A model generated the notes under the pieces. The model worked only from the letters and a program-made list of their open reading frames with translations. It was not told the DNA's origin and searched no databases. From Eutypella sp. D-1 (taxonomy: Eukaryota; Ascomycota; Sordariomycetes; Xylariales; Diatrypaceae): DNA of 64,000 bases. Below are positions 1 through 12,790 of the stretch, one piece after another (positions within the stretch are counted from its first letter, which is position 1; each line of letters opens with the position of its first letter). Made by a program: the position numbers and the translations under genes. The stretch lies in the NCBI GenBank assembly GCA_023313575.1, contig JAJTTP010000012.1, positions 806,001-870,000 of the forward strand. Direction: 5' to 3'.

Positions 1-1167
1 GTCAGGACCAGCTATGATGTTCTTCCTCTCTCCTTTCGTCTTATCGTTCTCGATAACGACCTCTTGATCAAGAAGAGTTTGAACATTCTGGTCCAGAATG
101 GTATGGATGATAAAGAAAATTCTTATGAGTCGGCCTCTATAACCCCCCACCCCCCTCCTCTTCCGCCCTTCCGCCCTTCCGTCCTCCATTGAATACAGCA
201 TATCCAGCATCGAAGTCTAATATGCTGATGTGCGCCGATCAGGAATCGTCTCGGCCCCCCTATGGGATTCGCACGCGTCGAGATTCGCCGGTCTGCTGAC
301 GAGCACCGATTATATAAACCTCATACAATATTACTGTCAGTTCCCCGAACAGGTCGATAAAGTCGAAGAGTTCAGACTGAGTAGTCTCCGCGGTATGAAG
401 TGGCGTCCCAAGGCCCCCAGCCCAAGTGCGAATGCGAAAACGTGCCGGGTAAAAACAATCCCACCATGTTCAGAACAGCTGATGCCGAATTTCTATCCAC
501 AGATATCGAGAAAGCTATCGGCGTTCTCCCTCTCGAGACCGTATCCGTCCACCCCTCTAGGCCCCTGTACGAAGCTTGCAGCCGCATGTTGAAAAGCCGG
601 GCCCGCCGAATCCCCTTGGTCGATATCGACGACGAGACGGGTAGGGAGACGATCGTAAGCGTCATCACTCAGTATCGCATTCTCAAATTCATCGCTGTGA
701 ACACGGAACAGCATACGATGCTACTAAAGAAAACGGTCCGAGACATCGGTCTGGGCACATATACGAATCTTATCACCGCTAGCATGACGGACACGGTCTT
801 AGATGTAATTCAAAAGATGGTGGAATACAATATCTCGGCCGTCCCCATAACCGACAAGAACAACGTCGTCCTTAACGTCTTCGAGGCGGTTGATGTCATC
901 CCCTGCGTTAAAGGGACCAACTACGACGAGCTGAAGTTTACTGTCGGCGAGGCTCTGTGCAAAAGAGCAGACGACTTCCCCGGAATCTACACCTGTCAAG
1001 AAGAGGACCGTCTCGAGTCGGTGTTCACCACGCTTCGCCAGTCTCGGGTACATAGGTTGGTAGTGATTGACGACAATTGGCGTCTCAGGGGTATGATCTC
1101 CCTGTCCGATATACTCAAGTATGTTCTGTTCTACGGCGAGGAAGGTGCCCCGGCAGCGACATCATGA
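1..1167 (+). CDS. snf4: AMPK gamma subunit, SNF4 homologue (5' partial)
   Basis: Regulatory gamma subunit of the SNF1/AMPK kinase complex, which binds adenine nucleotides through CBS domains and controls glucose derepression. Exons read 1-100, 243-392 and 503-1167, with introns 101-242 and 393-502. Both junctions split a glycine or aspartate codon after its first base, and the frame is preserved across each. The start lies before the window. The visible protein carries family-typical stretches such as SAPLWDS, FAGLLT, DYINLIQYY, EKAIGVLPLETVSVHP, ARRIPLVDIDDET, VITQYRILKFIAVN and, near the end, VHRLVVIDD followed by GMISLSDILKYVL. These are the ends of successive CBS modules. The C-terminus (about 300 residues visible) matches the usual end of the family. 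This is a conserved single-copy gene, so it marks the core left flank of the accessory block. Function is from family knowledge; the exon structure is read from the sequence. Confidence 0.95.
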
Positions 1168-2840
1168 TGAGGGTATGAACGAGCATGGATACCATCCCAT
1201 CCCATACCGCTCAAAAGAGACCACGAGTAAGGGGGGATCTATCTAGCCGACAAATTTTTATGGTTCACGCGAGACGACAAGGAAATGAATAGGCGGACCG
1301 AGGGAAGGGATGCCGGCTTAAAGACATGACGACGGCTAAGGCCAAGGAAGGAAGGAAGGAAGGAAAGGGACGGACGGGGCATTGCATGGGTGCACGGAGT
1401 TCCTGGAATACCAATTGGTGTGATTTTGCATCGAACCTGTTTTTGTTTTCTTTCCCCCAACCCAGAACCCATAGATCTACTTTTTTTCTTCTTTTTTTCT
1501 TCTCTTGTTTTTATCTCTTTTATGTACTTGGCGATCTACTTTGGCACCGACCCTCCCTCCTATACACCCTGAAGGTTCTGGGATTCAGATGAGAGGAAGG
1601 GAGGGGGGGTGCGGGCGGAAGGTGGGGAGAAGGGTTTGATAGAGGCTTATTGAGGCGGAATCTTGAAGACGGATCACCTACTTACGCGTCGAGGATTTTT
1701 CTTTATGTTAACGGCTGGGATGGAATTGAATGAAATGGGACGTTTGAACGATAGGTACACACACTGCACGCTACACTACGAGGTAGAGTAGTGTAGTCTT
1801 GTGTAAGAGAGACGATACGAGACGGATGGAAAGGAAAGGAAAGGGGAGGCCTTTGCTATAAGGCGGGATAGATTGACTCAAGCTCGAGAGAAAGAGAAAT
1901 TCAATTTGCAACAACTCAACTCTCCTTTCCTCCCTCCCTCCTCCTTCCCGTTCTTTTCTTTTTCTTCCTCTTCACTGAAAAAAAAAAGGCCTTTACTTCC
2001 AAATTCCGGGCACCTGTGCCTATCCACATGTGTGTATGTGTGTGAGTGCGAGATCTGCAGGTTTTCCGACGCTGCTGAAATCATCATCGATGGATGGAAG
2101 GAAACTTCTCTCCCCGTGGCCCTGGGTGGGTAACCGCGGTTAAACCTTCCAACTCCATCCACGGGAACTGGACTGCTGTTTCCCGGCTCGACCGGGGCCC
2201 GTTGAGAGAAGGGGAAGGTGTGAGTGAGGAAGAGTGATAGCGGATAATGATATATAGGGGAAATTTTTTGTAAATGCAAAACTTAAAATTGGCTAGGAAA
2301 AACGTCATCGACGGTTTGGTTTGGAAATATTACCAAGTCCCCTTCTTCAGGAGGATTTACTCCGGAATTTTCTCATCCCAGTCAGTCTCTCCCCATTCTC
2401 GATTTGAGAGAGAGAGAGTCTGAGGTGAGGTCGTGCTTGTTGTTCTTGCTGTTGTTGCTTCTTATAGGTTGACTTGGCCACGCGTATTTCCTTTATTTAC
2501 TTATTCCCCCCCTAGGCTTAGGAGCTTGTCTGTCTGTGGTTGTCGACTGGCGATTCCGCCAGAAACACCCCGATATAGTCCCCCCCCCTTTTCTTTTCTC
2601 TCTTCGCCAGTCTCACTTAGTATTCCTCTTCTTTGCCCTCGTCTTGCTTCAGTTTCCCTCGTAAACCCCTTTGCTTTACTTCTTCGTTGCTCTCCTTTTC
2701 TTCCATTCCCTCGATAATACAGACTTACCGTTCCCATCATCTCATCCATCATATTGCCTACCGCACCCTATTCCTTACTGAAGGGTGGAAGAGAATATAG
2801 GGTTTCCTTTTAGCGGCTGGTCACGAAGGCGGACGGCGCG
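1168..2840. other. Intergenic region, snf4 3' end to RhoGAP 5' end
   Basis: No protein-coding signal seen. It contains purine-rich runs (a GGAA repeat near 1346-1370), a T-rich tract near 1480-1503, a GA-rich tract near 2408-2424 and a long CT-rich stretch at about 2580-2715. Such pyrimidine tracts are common just upstream of transcription starts in filamentous fungi, so the right half probably holds the promoter and 5' leader of the RhoGAP gene. The small open frames here are low-complexity translations. Confidence 0.6.
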
Positions 2841-5800
2841 ATGTCGTTACACGCGAACCCGTTCACTCCTGGAAAGAAGTCGGCCATGGTGCGGCCGCAG
2901 CTGTCGCCCACCACCTTCGCTACTCCCCCACAGAAGCAAGCACGAGTTCACGGCCACCCGTCGTCCGCCGCCGCCGGCCCCTTTGGCGGCGACGGTAACG
3001 GCGACGGCGACGGCATCGGCATGGTCGACCGCGATGTCCCACCACCACCGGTCGACGGAAGCACCACCTGGACCTCGTCGAGCGGGGAGTTCGGCGTCTT
3101 CTCCGAGGGCGACGCTGTGGATAACCGCGAGAGCTTTGCCGAGGAGTATAACCGGATTGCGAAAAAGGTATCATAAACATGGTTTCTGCTTTGATCTTAT
3201 CGACCGCAACATGTGTTAACATCGGAGTGTTTAGTACGGTATCCGGACCATTGTATCTGGGGACTTCAGTTCCCAAGAGGTAAGTAGGGGGGCCTTCACG
3301 GGAATAACGGTGGAGGATTGACTGACGAGAACCGAAGGTCGCGTCTCCCGAGTCCAAGCGCGGTCGACGGAAGGTATCGTCTGAGAGTGAAGCTACGATA
3401 GAGCAGCGCCATCATAGACCCCTGGCTCAACGCCGAAGTGTCAGCAACATTGCTCACCAACTTGTACGTCCCGGGCGCAGGAGTGAAGTGAAGGAAACCA
3501 ATCTTTCAGACTTGATTCGCTTGTGCGGCAAGAGTCTCTTCTATCTCCCGACCGAGTACGCTCCCGGCCCACTGTTGCTGCCTACCTGTCTTCGTGCCAC
3601 TGCACAGTATCTCGTACAGAAAGGTGAGGGAATGAATGTTGCATATCTGGGTCATTGCTCATGTTGATTAACACGCTTCTAGCGGACACCCGGGGCATCT
3701 TCCGAGTATCGGGTTCCGCGAAAGTGGTTGATGCCCTCCACGATTACTACTACACTAGCACTGATGGTAAGGACATCTACGAAACCACTAGCTGTCCTAC
3801 ATTACCTTCTCATATAAAATTCAACGTATACGACGTCGCTTCCGTCTTCAAGCGGCTCTTGGCCGGCCTACCAGGGGGCATTCTCGGATCCCTCCCCGTG
3901 CTAGATGCTTTAGTAGCGATACACAGCCAGCTCGACTGCGGCCCTGAGCTCTCTAGGACCAGAGAGACGATGCTTCGCGCTCGTCTAATCGCTCTTATCA
4001 TTAGTAGCGTAAGCTCTCAATACCAAAGAGAGCTCATATGCGCGGTTTTTGGATTGCTAAGTCTAGTTGGTCGGACCGCGGAGACCGCTCCTCGAGAGGA
4101 CGACGTCGGACATCCGCTCCCTACCGGCGACCTGATGGGGTACAACGCGCTGGGAATCGTCTTTGGCCCACTCCTCGTCGGTGACCTGTTGGATTCGTAC
4201 AGCATGAAGCTGGCTGACCCCGCGGCCGGGCTGGTGCTGTTCCCCGTATCTCCCTCCAAATCAAAGAAGCCGAAGAATAACCACAAACCCCACAAGAGAG
4301 ACAAGTCCAAGACGAACTTCCAAGACTCACAGGCGTCCCTGACGATCGACAAGCTACACGAGGTGAACAGTATCACGGAGATGGTCATCACCAACTGGAG
4401 GGATGTTGTCCGACACATGCGCAGCCTGGACGTTCTGAAGACCAAGCGGCAGGCAGAAAATCGCGACCCCGCTGGGAGAGAACGAGCCTTGCAATCCTCG
4501 GCGTCGGAGTCTTTCATGTCCACGAAGGCTCGTCCTTGGAGTGGTCGCTGCCCTTCTGCTGGTGAAGTGGGCCGAAGCGTCTCTGTGACTGGACCTGGTG
4601 AATCCCATACCCCTGGTGAATAGACCATGTCCTTTCTCTAATTTATTTCACTAACTGTGTTTTTTTTTTAGCAACTGCAGCGCCGAGAGCTAGGTCTATC
4701 TCTGCAGCTAGCGCTGGACCTTCGTCGGAACAGAAGAAGCCGCGGCGAGCCACAAGCACTGCTTCAACGCAGAAGAAAACGTGTCCCTTTTCCCCAACAG
4801 TGGAAGAGGGTACCTTTTCAGGGCCTGTTATAACCGAACAAATCCCAGGCAATGATGATGTACCCCAGACGCCGTCGAGGCCTAGCGAAAGAGACGACGC
4901 TGGTGAGCATGCAGCCTCTCCTGCAAACCCGCCAATTCCGACCTTGAGCGATGAGCAGAAATGCCGCGAGGCGTGCAGGAAAGCCGCCGAAGCGAAGAAA
5001 GCCAAGTCACCGCGACATGGCAGGTTTCATCGCCGTCACCACGACCGGCCACACCACAGGCTCTTTTCACGCTCTGAAGGCACCAATAGAAAGCCAAAGG
5101 ACACCGAGTCGTCTGCTCCTCATGAGCCTACACAGACTGATGAGGGACAGATCGGCGCTCTGAGTCAGAATGAGAAGCAGGCGGAGATTAAAAGGCATGA
5201 TGGACATGGACACTTGCCCCTGCCCAAGCCGCTGCTGGGGAAGTGGAAGCACTCTCGTCTTCACGGGACGGAACCGATAGCCGGGGAGCATGCAAGCGTA
5301 CACTTCGATACACAGGCCGCAACTGTGACCGGGGATGAGACAGAGACAGCAGTAGATGCTACCGTACAGCAGGAAGTTCAGGAATCAGACGCGGCGTCTG
5401 TGTGCAGCAAGCGCTCCAAAAAGTCGAAGAATAAGAAGGAATTGCCCGAGGAAAACGGAAAAGGAAAAGAGGCTGCCGATACCGATGCGCCTCCGCCTGG
5501 TACTTCTCAGGTGGAGGAAACTAGAGAGCCCGGTCCCGCTACTGAAACCCGCACACTTCCGCCAGGCACGTCGGAGGTGGAAACACAAGAGGAAAGTCCA
5601 GCTCCTCAAACCCGTACACTTCCTCCCGGTACTTCTGAGGTGGAGACTCAGGAATCAAGACCCGCCGGTGATGAAGACCTTCAGAGTCAGAGAAGTGTAG
5701 AGTCCCTTCCAAAATCGTCCAAGGAGAAGGGTCGACTTCGTGGCGCTGCCGCTCGAATCTTTTCCCGCAAGAACACGAGTGACAGCCTCGCTTCTACTTC

Positions 5801-7499
5801 TACTACTGCCGGGGCCGCTTCTAGCACAGCGGTCCCGGCTTGGAAGCGCCGTTTGTACAACAAGCTTAGTGAAGGAAAATCTCAGCCTAGGAAAGTAGAC
5901 GATTTGGAAGACTTCCCAGAAATTCATTCGTCGGCCACAGCCGAGGCGTCAGGCACTACCCCCGATGGGGTATTGTTGCTGATTGGGCTCCCTGACGAGG
6001 TGGTTTCTCTTGAAGTAGACCGACACTCGACACCTCCCAGAGCGGAAACAAGCGGCGCGCAGGTGGTGACAACCGTCCTTGAGGATCCAAGTCACGACTC
6101 CGCCGTCCAGTTGGAAACGACTTCCACTGAGCAGTCTAAGAGTGATCTCAGTTCCTCTGGGAGTAGTCCTTCATCGGGTGCGGAAGGAGACAATCCTACA
6201 AGCACCGAGAAACAGGTGGCCCAAAGCATCAAAAGCCAGCCGATAAGAGCTTCCACGCCTCAAGAGGAGCTTAAGGCCACGGCTAGCGAGAGCAACCTGC
6301 GTCTGAATCCCCTTCGACGCAAGGCCAAAGGGATCCTCACGAAACTCCCATATGGATTCCTGTTTGATCACGGCCAACCCGAGCCTGGAACCTCGACCGC
6401 GACAGAACTTGGCACGTCTAATCAGTGTCAGAAAGCTACTAGCTCATCTAGACAGGATATACAGGCATCAACACAGCAGGGAGATACGGGGCCCGACGAA
6501 CAAAAGCCGGAGTCGCCTCCGCCGAGAAGACTCCCAACACACAGAGTTTACCGTCCCCACCAAGGGCATCATACCCAGCCCGACAAAGCTAAGGACAAGG
6601 AAAAGGGTGAGAAGAGGAGATTCTTGGCACATCGAATCTATTCCTCGTCGTCAAAGGTTCCTGAATACGAGCCCTCCTTGGCGGTAGAAGAGGCGCAGAC
6701 GCCACCGACACCACCGAAGAACCTAGGCACAACGGTGCCACAAGAGCAAGAGCAGCCGGTCGCGGAAGACCTTCATCCCACTCGCCCACCAGAGCCCTCC
6801 AGCACCACCGAATCATCTTCTGTCAAGGCCCTACCTGAAGCAGACGCAAGCAACGTTGAGAACCTCAACGATGCTACTACCTCTCTCCAGAGGCAGATGA
6901 GCACAGGATCGAACTCGCTACTACACGCGCAGGTACGGAGCCTAGCGCGCCAACTCGAGGCGCGCACCGAGGAGACGGTGCAATTACGCCGGCGCCTTGA
7001 GGCTCGCGAGATACTCGATATCGGTTCCCTATCAGAGCAGCTACGCCGCGCACGCCGCGATGCTGCGGCCTGGCGCCGCAGAGCCGAGACCGCCGAGCGC
7101 AGGGTCGCCATCCTCGAGAGGTTCACAAACAGGATCAAGGCGCTACGAGATGCGAGCAAAGGGGGTGTCATGGGTAAATCTATCCCTACGGGCGCCGCCG
7201 GAGTCAGTGCCGGTGTCAATGCAGGTGCTGGCGTCTGTACCTGTCCGTGTCCTCGCCCTGGTGACCATGCCTTTGATGGTGCGGGACGTACGAGCCGCGA
7301 TGTTGGGGATTGGGGCATTGCACCTCCGTCCCAAGACCAACGTGATATCCGGAACCAGGAGACGGACGCGGAAACCGCAGAGTACCTGGGCAAGTCTGCG
7401 GAGCTCTGGGACGCCGCGCAGGAACTCCTCGAGGCGCAGGACACGCTGGACCGCGAAGAGCTATTATCGGAAGCCTGTCCGTTGGGCGGTGAAAAATAA
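2841..7499 (+). CDS. RhoGAP-domain protein with long disordered C-terminus and coiled coil
   Basis: GTPase-activating protein for Rho-family GTPases, expected to act in polarity or cell-wall signalling. Exons are 2841-3167, 3235-3279, 3338-3623, 3683-4615 and 4672-7499 (about 1472 residues). The introns are 56-67 bp with good GT/AG ends and all joins keep frame. The RhoGAP domain is at about residues 180-400. The segment GIFRVSGS near residue 224 carries the arginine finger, and NALGIVFGPLLVG is the typical distal motif. After about residue 420 the protein is Lys/Ser/Pro/Glu-rich and probably disordered, with three copies of a PPGTSEVET-type repeat near residue 810. An arginine-rich coiled coil lies at about residues 1280-1357 (LARQLEARTEETVQLRRRLE). 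The start ATG at 2841 was chosen because it opens the only frame continuing into the RhoGAP exons. I cannot assign it to a named yeast GAP. Confidence 0.88.
5493..5663 (+). repeat. Coding tandem repeat, three units of about 63 bp
   Basis: Within the disordered part of the RhoGAP protein the motif PPGTS(E/Q)VE(T/E) recurs three times at about 63-66 bp spacing, with TRTL preceding the second and third copies. The copies differ at many third positions, so the array is not very recent. Confidence 0.75.
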
Positions 7500-9349
7500 C
7501 TATACATCCATAGGTGGATAAGACTGAAACTGAGATCGGGGTTAGTGGGAAGAAGGTATAATGGACTAGCTGCGTAGAAGAGACGTTGTTATAGAGCAGG
7601 AGTAAGCATAGAAGTGGAAGACAACAGCATAGCAATAGCTAACTTGCTAGGAGATAAGAGCGTGTGGGGAGAGTATGGTTATTTAATTGGTTGGTTGGTT
7701 GGTTGACTGCTTGGTCGAGATTGGAATAATATCATTTCCACCACCGCCCTCCCTTTTTACCTCCTCGTACTAATATGGACGGACCCTAATTCAAAACTTT
7801 CTTTACCTAATATGAAATACTCTCCTACCTGTATATTTATTGCCTGCGGTTAATATGAAGCTGTGTTGGTCTTTGAGCCAATTTTCGGTGTTGTAAGGGA
7901 GGCGGGAAAGACGCTGCTGTGTTTATTGAGTTGTGACCACTGCGATATCCTCCTTATCCACATTTACTACTCTTTTTGGTATGCTACGAATAGGGGTAAG
8001 TGGGGCCGGTCTACTGCACACGTTTAGCTATATTATGAGTGGTCCATCATTAGAATGACGAAACTACAGTTTTATTTTGGCATTTGGAATGCCATCCATC
8101 ATAAGAGGCATGGGTGGTGATGGGTTTGGCGTGGTACCTGGGGTTAAAATCCATCAAACGGATGCACCTTCGGAGTTGAATGCATGACCCGACATGGCAA
8201 TGCGCGGCGGGTTGCTTGACCCAAATGAACTATCATGTCTATTCACGTACGGGCAACCAACTCACAAGTCAGTTTGCAGATGGACGCAAGTCGGAACTAA
8301 TTACCATGTACGAAGCGCTTTGGCAGAAAGCGTCAACCTTGGTTTGTTTCATTTGCCTTTATCCATAAATCGGGCGTACGACACCACGCAACGAATATTA
8401 CGACTCTGCGACTTATCAACTCGTGCTAACCATTGAATACAAATCAGCGGCACAGCGAGGTGGGCCAACTCTCGGTCTCCAACATGCCACTGTGCAGGAA
8501 CTAGCGTGCCCCGACTAACTGCATTACTTAATATGTATGACCGTCCCCTTTGATTACCCGACTTTTTGACCGATGGGCGAAGGCCCTGTTTTAGGGGAGC
8601 CTCGCCTCCCGGTGCTACATTGCGCGGCTTTACGCCTCCCTCCCGCGGCCAGAATTGCTTAGGGTAGGCGGACTCATGAAAGTCAGGTGGTATGTCACAA
8701 TGATTCTGATGGGGCACACCATATGGATAGACCGTTTGATTGTAGAAGCGTTACAGTTCCGGAGAGGTACTGTTGACACTTACACATTTACAGGGAATCC
8801 AGGGCCTTTGTGCGGTGGAATGTCAATCTATTAGCCAGACCCATGTCGTAACCTTCGTAGGTAAGACCAATCGCGATTGCTAACTACTTGCTTGTACTAA
8901 CTAATCCCTCTGTATACCGTACACTGCTGTAGTAATACATATGGTACTTATATGTAACGATACATTGATTTGATGATGCAAAACTTGATCTGGCTCACCT
9001 CTAGAGGTCATTAGAATTTCTAGGAAAGCAAAAGTCTCCATTCGTAAAGTAATTGGGGTAGGGTACAAGCCTGTGCGATAGAACTGATTGGAACAAAAGG
9101 CACCACAACTAAAGCAAGCGATGGGCGTAGCAGCAATGGGACCAGTCAACGAGTGTATAGTGAGCTAACTAGCATGAGATATAGAAATACGACCATGGCG
9201 ATAATGAGGAAAGAAGGTCTGAAGGTTCAAGGCCTTGCTGACTAGGATGCATATAGGGGCTCGGTTTCACGGGTGCGTAGCCACGCAGCTAGCCTACCAA
9301 GGCACCCTACCCCGGCTCCAAATCGATAGGTAGTCGAAACTGTGAATGG
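7500..9349. other. Intergenic region between RhoGAP and GMC oxidoreductase genes
   Basis: No gene supported. There is a short TTGG microsatellite near 7687-7706 and a GC-rich patch at about 8570-8660 with imperfect inverted symmetry. Both neighbouring genes end here (tail to tail), so only 3' regions are expected. It is also the left boundary between conserved flank and accessory block. Confidence 0.55.
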
Positions 9350-11266
9350 TCATTTCAAACCATACGAAGCCTTGATCAAGTCGGCCGCCTTCTCCGCAAA
9401 AGCGTAAACAGTAGACTGCAAGTTAGCAGTGCTAATCAGAGGGATGGCACTTGAATCAACCACACGAAGCTTCTCCACCCCATACACTCTCAATTGCGTA
9501 TCTACAACACCTCCAATATCCTCCGGTAGCATTGTACAACTCCCGCCTAGATGCCACATCGAGATCGCACTTGTCCGTATATAGTCCTTCGCTTTATCAA
9601 GGCTGGTGAGATCGGAAGCTGGGTCACGAAGATTAAGAGGCCGTTTGAGAATTTTGGCAAAAGCTGGCGAGGTAGCAATGGTTTCGATATATTGCATGTG
9701 CCTAGCCAGGGCTTCTGTATCGACAGGATTGGTCAGATAATTGGGGTCGACAGCCGGAGCAGCATAGATATCATCGGACTGGATGTGGACGCTCCCGCGA
9801 GATAGAGGCTGAGAAAGGATGCTGCCAAAGGAAACAAACTTCCCTGGAATAGGGCCTGGAGGGGATGTAGAGCCTGGCTTGACAGGCATGATCTGCTGTG
9901 CGAGGGCAGTTAGGTAGGCGCCTGAGGGTAGTTCTGGGTTGAGTAAGGTTTTCTCGGCGATGTTGTAGTATGCCTTAGCGCGTGCTTCCACGGGGTTGTG
10001 TGCCTGATCAGTACTACCATCACGGCCAGGACGATTCTGTTGGACCAACTTTCTTAGATGATCCTGGTCCTCCTCTGGTAGGCAATCGATAAGCGATAAA
10101 TACGCGTATGTGTAAACACCAACAGAACTCAACATCCCGGTTCTGTTCGTTGCATACATCTGCATGGCTTCACCAAGGGGCCCGGACTCTTGCCGGATGA
10201 GCGCATCAAGTGTTTCCAAGTCATCTACTGCCTCATAGCTTATATAGCAGACGAGATGGTCGTGAAGATTTTCGCCGACCTGGGGCAGGCTTTTGACAAG
10301 CTCGATGCTGTTCTTTTCGAGAAGTTCCTTATTGCCAATCCCGGATAGCTCGAGCACCTTTGGGGATTGTAGGGCACCGGCGGCAATGATGACCTCTTTG
10401 GATGCAAGCACTGTCTTCTTGTCCTCTTGGTGGCTGTATTGGACCCCAATCGCTTTCGGAATTTGCCCATTTTCGAAGATCACTTTCTCGACTATGGCGT
10501 TCTGGAGAACATCGAGATTCTCCCGACCCTTGATAGGTTTGTAATAGGCTGAAGCGGCATAGCTTCTTTCTTTATTTTCTGGGTTGATACTGGCCAAAGC
10601 GCTGAAGCCTCCCACCGATGCATTGACGAAAGGATCGTTCGCCATGGCCTTGCCGCTGGCATGGAATGCTTCTGCCCAGGCATGGCGGATAGGATGAGAG
10701 GGATCGCCGGAGAACGAGGTTTGGATTGGACCCTTGGCCGCATCGTTCCTAGCTGACCAACCATCGATACCTAGGCCTTTTTCAAGAGCCTTATCGACCG
10801 TCGGTGAAGTGTAGGCCTTGGCATAATAGTTCTGCAGGGCGTCCCAGTTCCATCCATCGTTTCCCAGTAACTCCCAAGAGTCAATCAAGTCCTTGGAGGG
10901 AGGGACAAAGACGTGGGCATTGATGGCGGTCGAGCCTCCAAGGGCCTTGCCTTGGCTTACACTGACGGTCCTATTCCCAAGGTTCGACTTAAGTTGCGAT
11001 TAGTTCCTCGAAGCCCACCAAGTGACAGAGCAGCTACATACCTGAGGCGTTGTATGGAATCCCCAATCAATCTCTGACCCGAGCATCACAGGGAACATTC
11101 CCGGAGTGTTGACCCTTGGGTCTTCCGTGAGGTCAGAGCCTGCTTCCAGGACAAGGATGCGCTGGCTTGGGTCTTCAGAGAGACGTGAGGCTACTACGAG
11201 CCCCGCTGTGCCTCCTCCAACAATGACGAAATCATAGAGCTTCGCTGTCATGTTAACATCGGACAT
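9350..11266 (-). CDS. GMC-family FAD oxidoreductase (choline/aryl-alcohol oxidase type)
   Basis: Flavin-dependent alcohol oxidase or dehydrogenase. Two exons on the minus strand, 11266-11042 and 10987-9350, encode about 620 residues, which is normal family length. The 54 bp intron joins in phase 0 between TTPQ and SNLGNRT. The N-terminus has the Rossmann dinucleotide motif (VIVGGGTAGL) and LVLEAGSDL. GKALGGSTAIN is GMC signature 1, AAGALQSPKVLELSGIG is signature 2, and HLGGSCTM with SAIPLISTANLQSTVYAFAEKAA holds the catalytic C-terminal histidine region. No secretion signal is evident if MSDVNMTAKLYDF is the start; an upstream in-frame Met exists but its extension is not family-like. It is the first gene of the accessory block and plausibly oxidises a hydroxyl or terminal alcohol of the polyketide. 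The substrate is not deducible. Confidence 0.9.
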
Positions 11267-11862
11267 TGGCGATTGCTCGGGAAGGTTCCTAAAGAAAGAG
11301 GGATTGATGAAAGGGTAACAGTTGTGCGGGCCTTGTCGTACTTTTAATCTATGGCCCCATAAATCTGAAGGTATTATACTGTTAGGGCCCAAAGAGTTTA
11401 GTAAAACATAAAGATGGCTAAAGCATGCCCTTGGCATGTGGCAATCCGACCAGGCATGGGTGTGTAGGGTCATGCAAGTGTTATTCGTATCTTGCATATA
11501 ACTGGCGCTGTGACTGCAACCCCTCTAATGGCTTCCAGGATGTGCCACTGGGGCATGCGGAAGGCATGTCAGAGTAAGTAGAATGTGAAATAAATAATCA
11601 GCATAAGGATAATTAGCAGAAGGCCCTTGGCATTTACCTGATGTTTTTATACATAGTCTCGCGTCTGTATACACCTATCTCAAGCTGAAGCCGCTGTTGC
11701 TGTGAGGAATTTCAACATCCCCATATTAACTCCCCATGCCCCTTTAGCCTGCTCTGTATTCTCCACGTTGCTTTGTGTTCGAAATAGTCCCTGATCACAA
11801 TCTGCGACTACACCTATGAATTTTGACCTGGTTGGGCACGTTTCTACTTACTCTAGTTCAAG
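11267..11862. other. Divergent promoter region, GMC gene and membrane-protein pseudogene
   Basis: This 596 bp stretch separates two divergently oriented genes and should hold the GMC gene promoter. Repeated CATGC/GCATG words are present around 11405-11580. No coding signal seen. Confidence 0.5.
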
Positions 11863-12790
11863 ATGACACTCCCTTTAGGAGCTGTCCAGGTCATTGTTGT
11901 ATCAAGCATTACAACTACATTGGCTATAATCGCACTTGGGCTTCGTCTTTGGTCGAAACGCATCCAGAATGCTCCACTTGCATTCAATGATTATATGGCA
12001 GTCATGGCCATGGTACTAGCTGCAGGAACGGTATCAGTATTCCTTGCAGGTATGATCGTTGACGCCAAATTTATGTCCCTATTACATCAATAGCTGCTTA
12101 TTGATTGGTCGCCGAAACAGCTGCTGGTGCTGCAGGTCTAGGAGTTCACCTCCAGGAGATTCTTGCAACGGATCCCAGGATCTTCGCCCTCCATCTACGG
12201 GTATGCTGGAACTTGAATAGTGTCATACAAAAATTGGTGAGCCAATGGAGATGGACCTCCAGTTATTCGTCCCGGCGCAATTACTTTGGGCGGCCGCAAT
12301 TACGAGTGTGAAGTACTCTATACTGTCATTATACACAGTCCTATTTCCTAAGAAGACGTTTTATTACACTTATTACGGTACTATGTGTCACATGGAGGGA
12401 CACTATAAACCAGAACCTTAGCAGCGATCCCTGTTAGTCACGTAAAGACGGGTATATCAATTAGGCCTATACGGGGTTGGGAGACTTCTCCTTTTTCCCT
12501 TCTTCTTTTCCTTCTTTTCCCAAGGACCTTAGGACCATAACCGTTTATTATCAAATGAATAAAAGTATCAAAGAATACAATATTCCAAGCCGGGATAGCC
12601 CCCCCACCTTATGACACTATGGCAGCGGCCGCAGCTTATTTTATCAGTGTGCTTCTGGAAACGTTCGTGCTTTGCACGCCTGTTCAGTATAACTGGGATA
12701 AAGGCATCCCGGGCGGCGAATGCAAAGGCGAAAATACGGCATATCTCATCGCAGAGATTACTAATCTAGTGATCGATCTGTTGTCACGTC
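11863..12790 (+). pseudogene. Decayed rhodopsin-domain integral membrane protein gene
   Basis: Four separated blocks match the fungal integral membrane protein family (rhodopsin-like seven-helix domain). Block 1, 11863-12049, is a first helix plus FNDYMAVMAMVLAAG. Block 2, 12121-12200, is GLGVHLQEIL. Block 3, about 12235-12380, is FVPAQLLWAAAITSVKYSIL and a following KKTFYY. Block 4, about 12630-12785, is LCTPVQYNWDK followed by NLVIDL. Blocks 1 and 2 join through a normal intron (12050-12120). Blocks 2 and 3 cannot be joined in frame. Blocks 3 and 4 are separated by about 230 bp of unrelated AT-rich DNA, and block 4 runs into a stop with no C-terminal helices. It is therefore a relic. An intact member of the same family lies at 19030-20537. 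Confidence 0.75.

Noticed and set aside
3410..3520. An intron between HQL and LIRLCGKS in the RhoGAP gene, using GTACGT and TTTCAG
   Set aside because: The splice would break the frame, whereas reading straight through is open and natural, so the stretch is exon.
4017..4628. Minus-strand open frame of about 200 codons opposite the RhoGAP exon
   Set aside because: It mirrors a well-supported coding exon and has no recognisable domain.
6773..7507. Minus-strand open frame of about 240 codons opposite the RhoGAP coiled coil
   Set aside because: It is a Ser/Arg/Ala-rich shadow of the GC-rich coiled-coil coding strand.
8349..8717. Minus-strand open frame of 122 codons in the RhoGAP-GMC gap
   Set aside because: Glycine/proline-rich composition comes from a local GC-rich patch; no domain or splice context.
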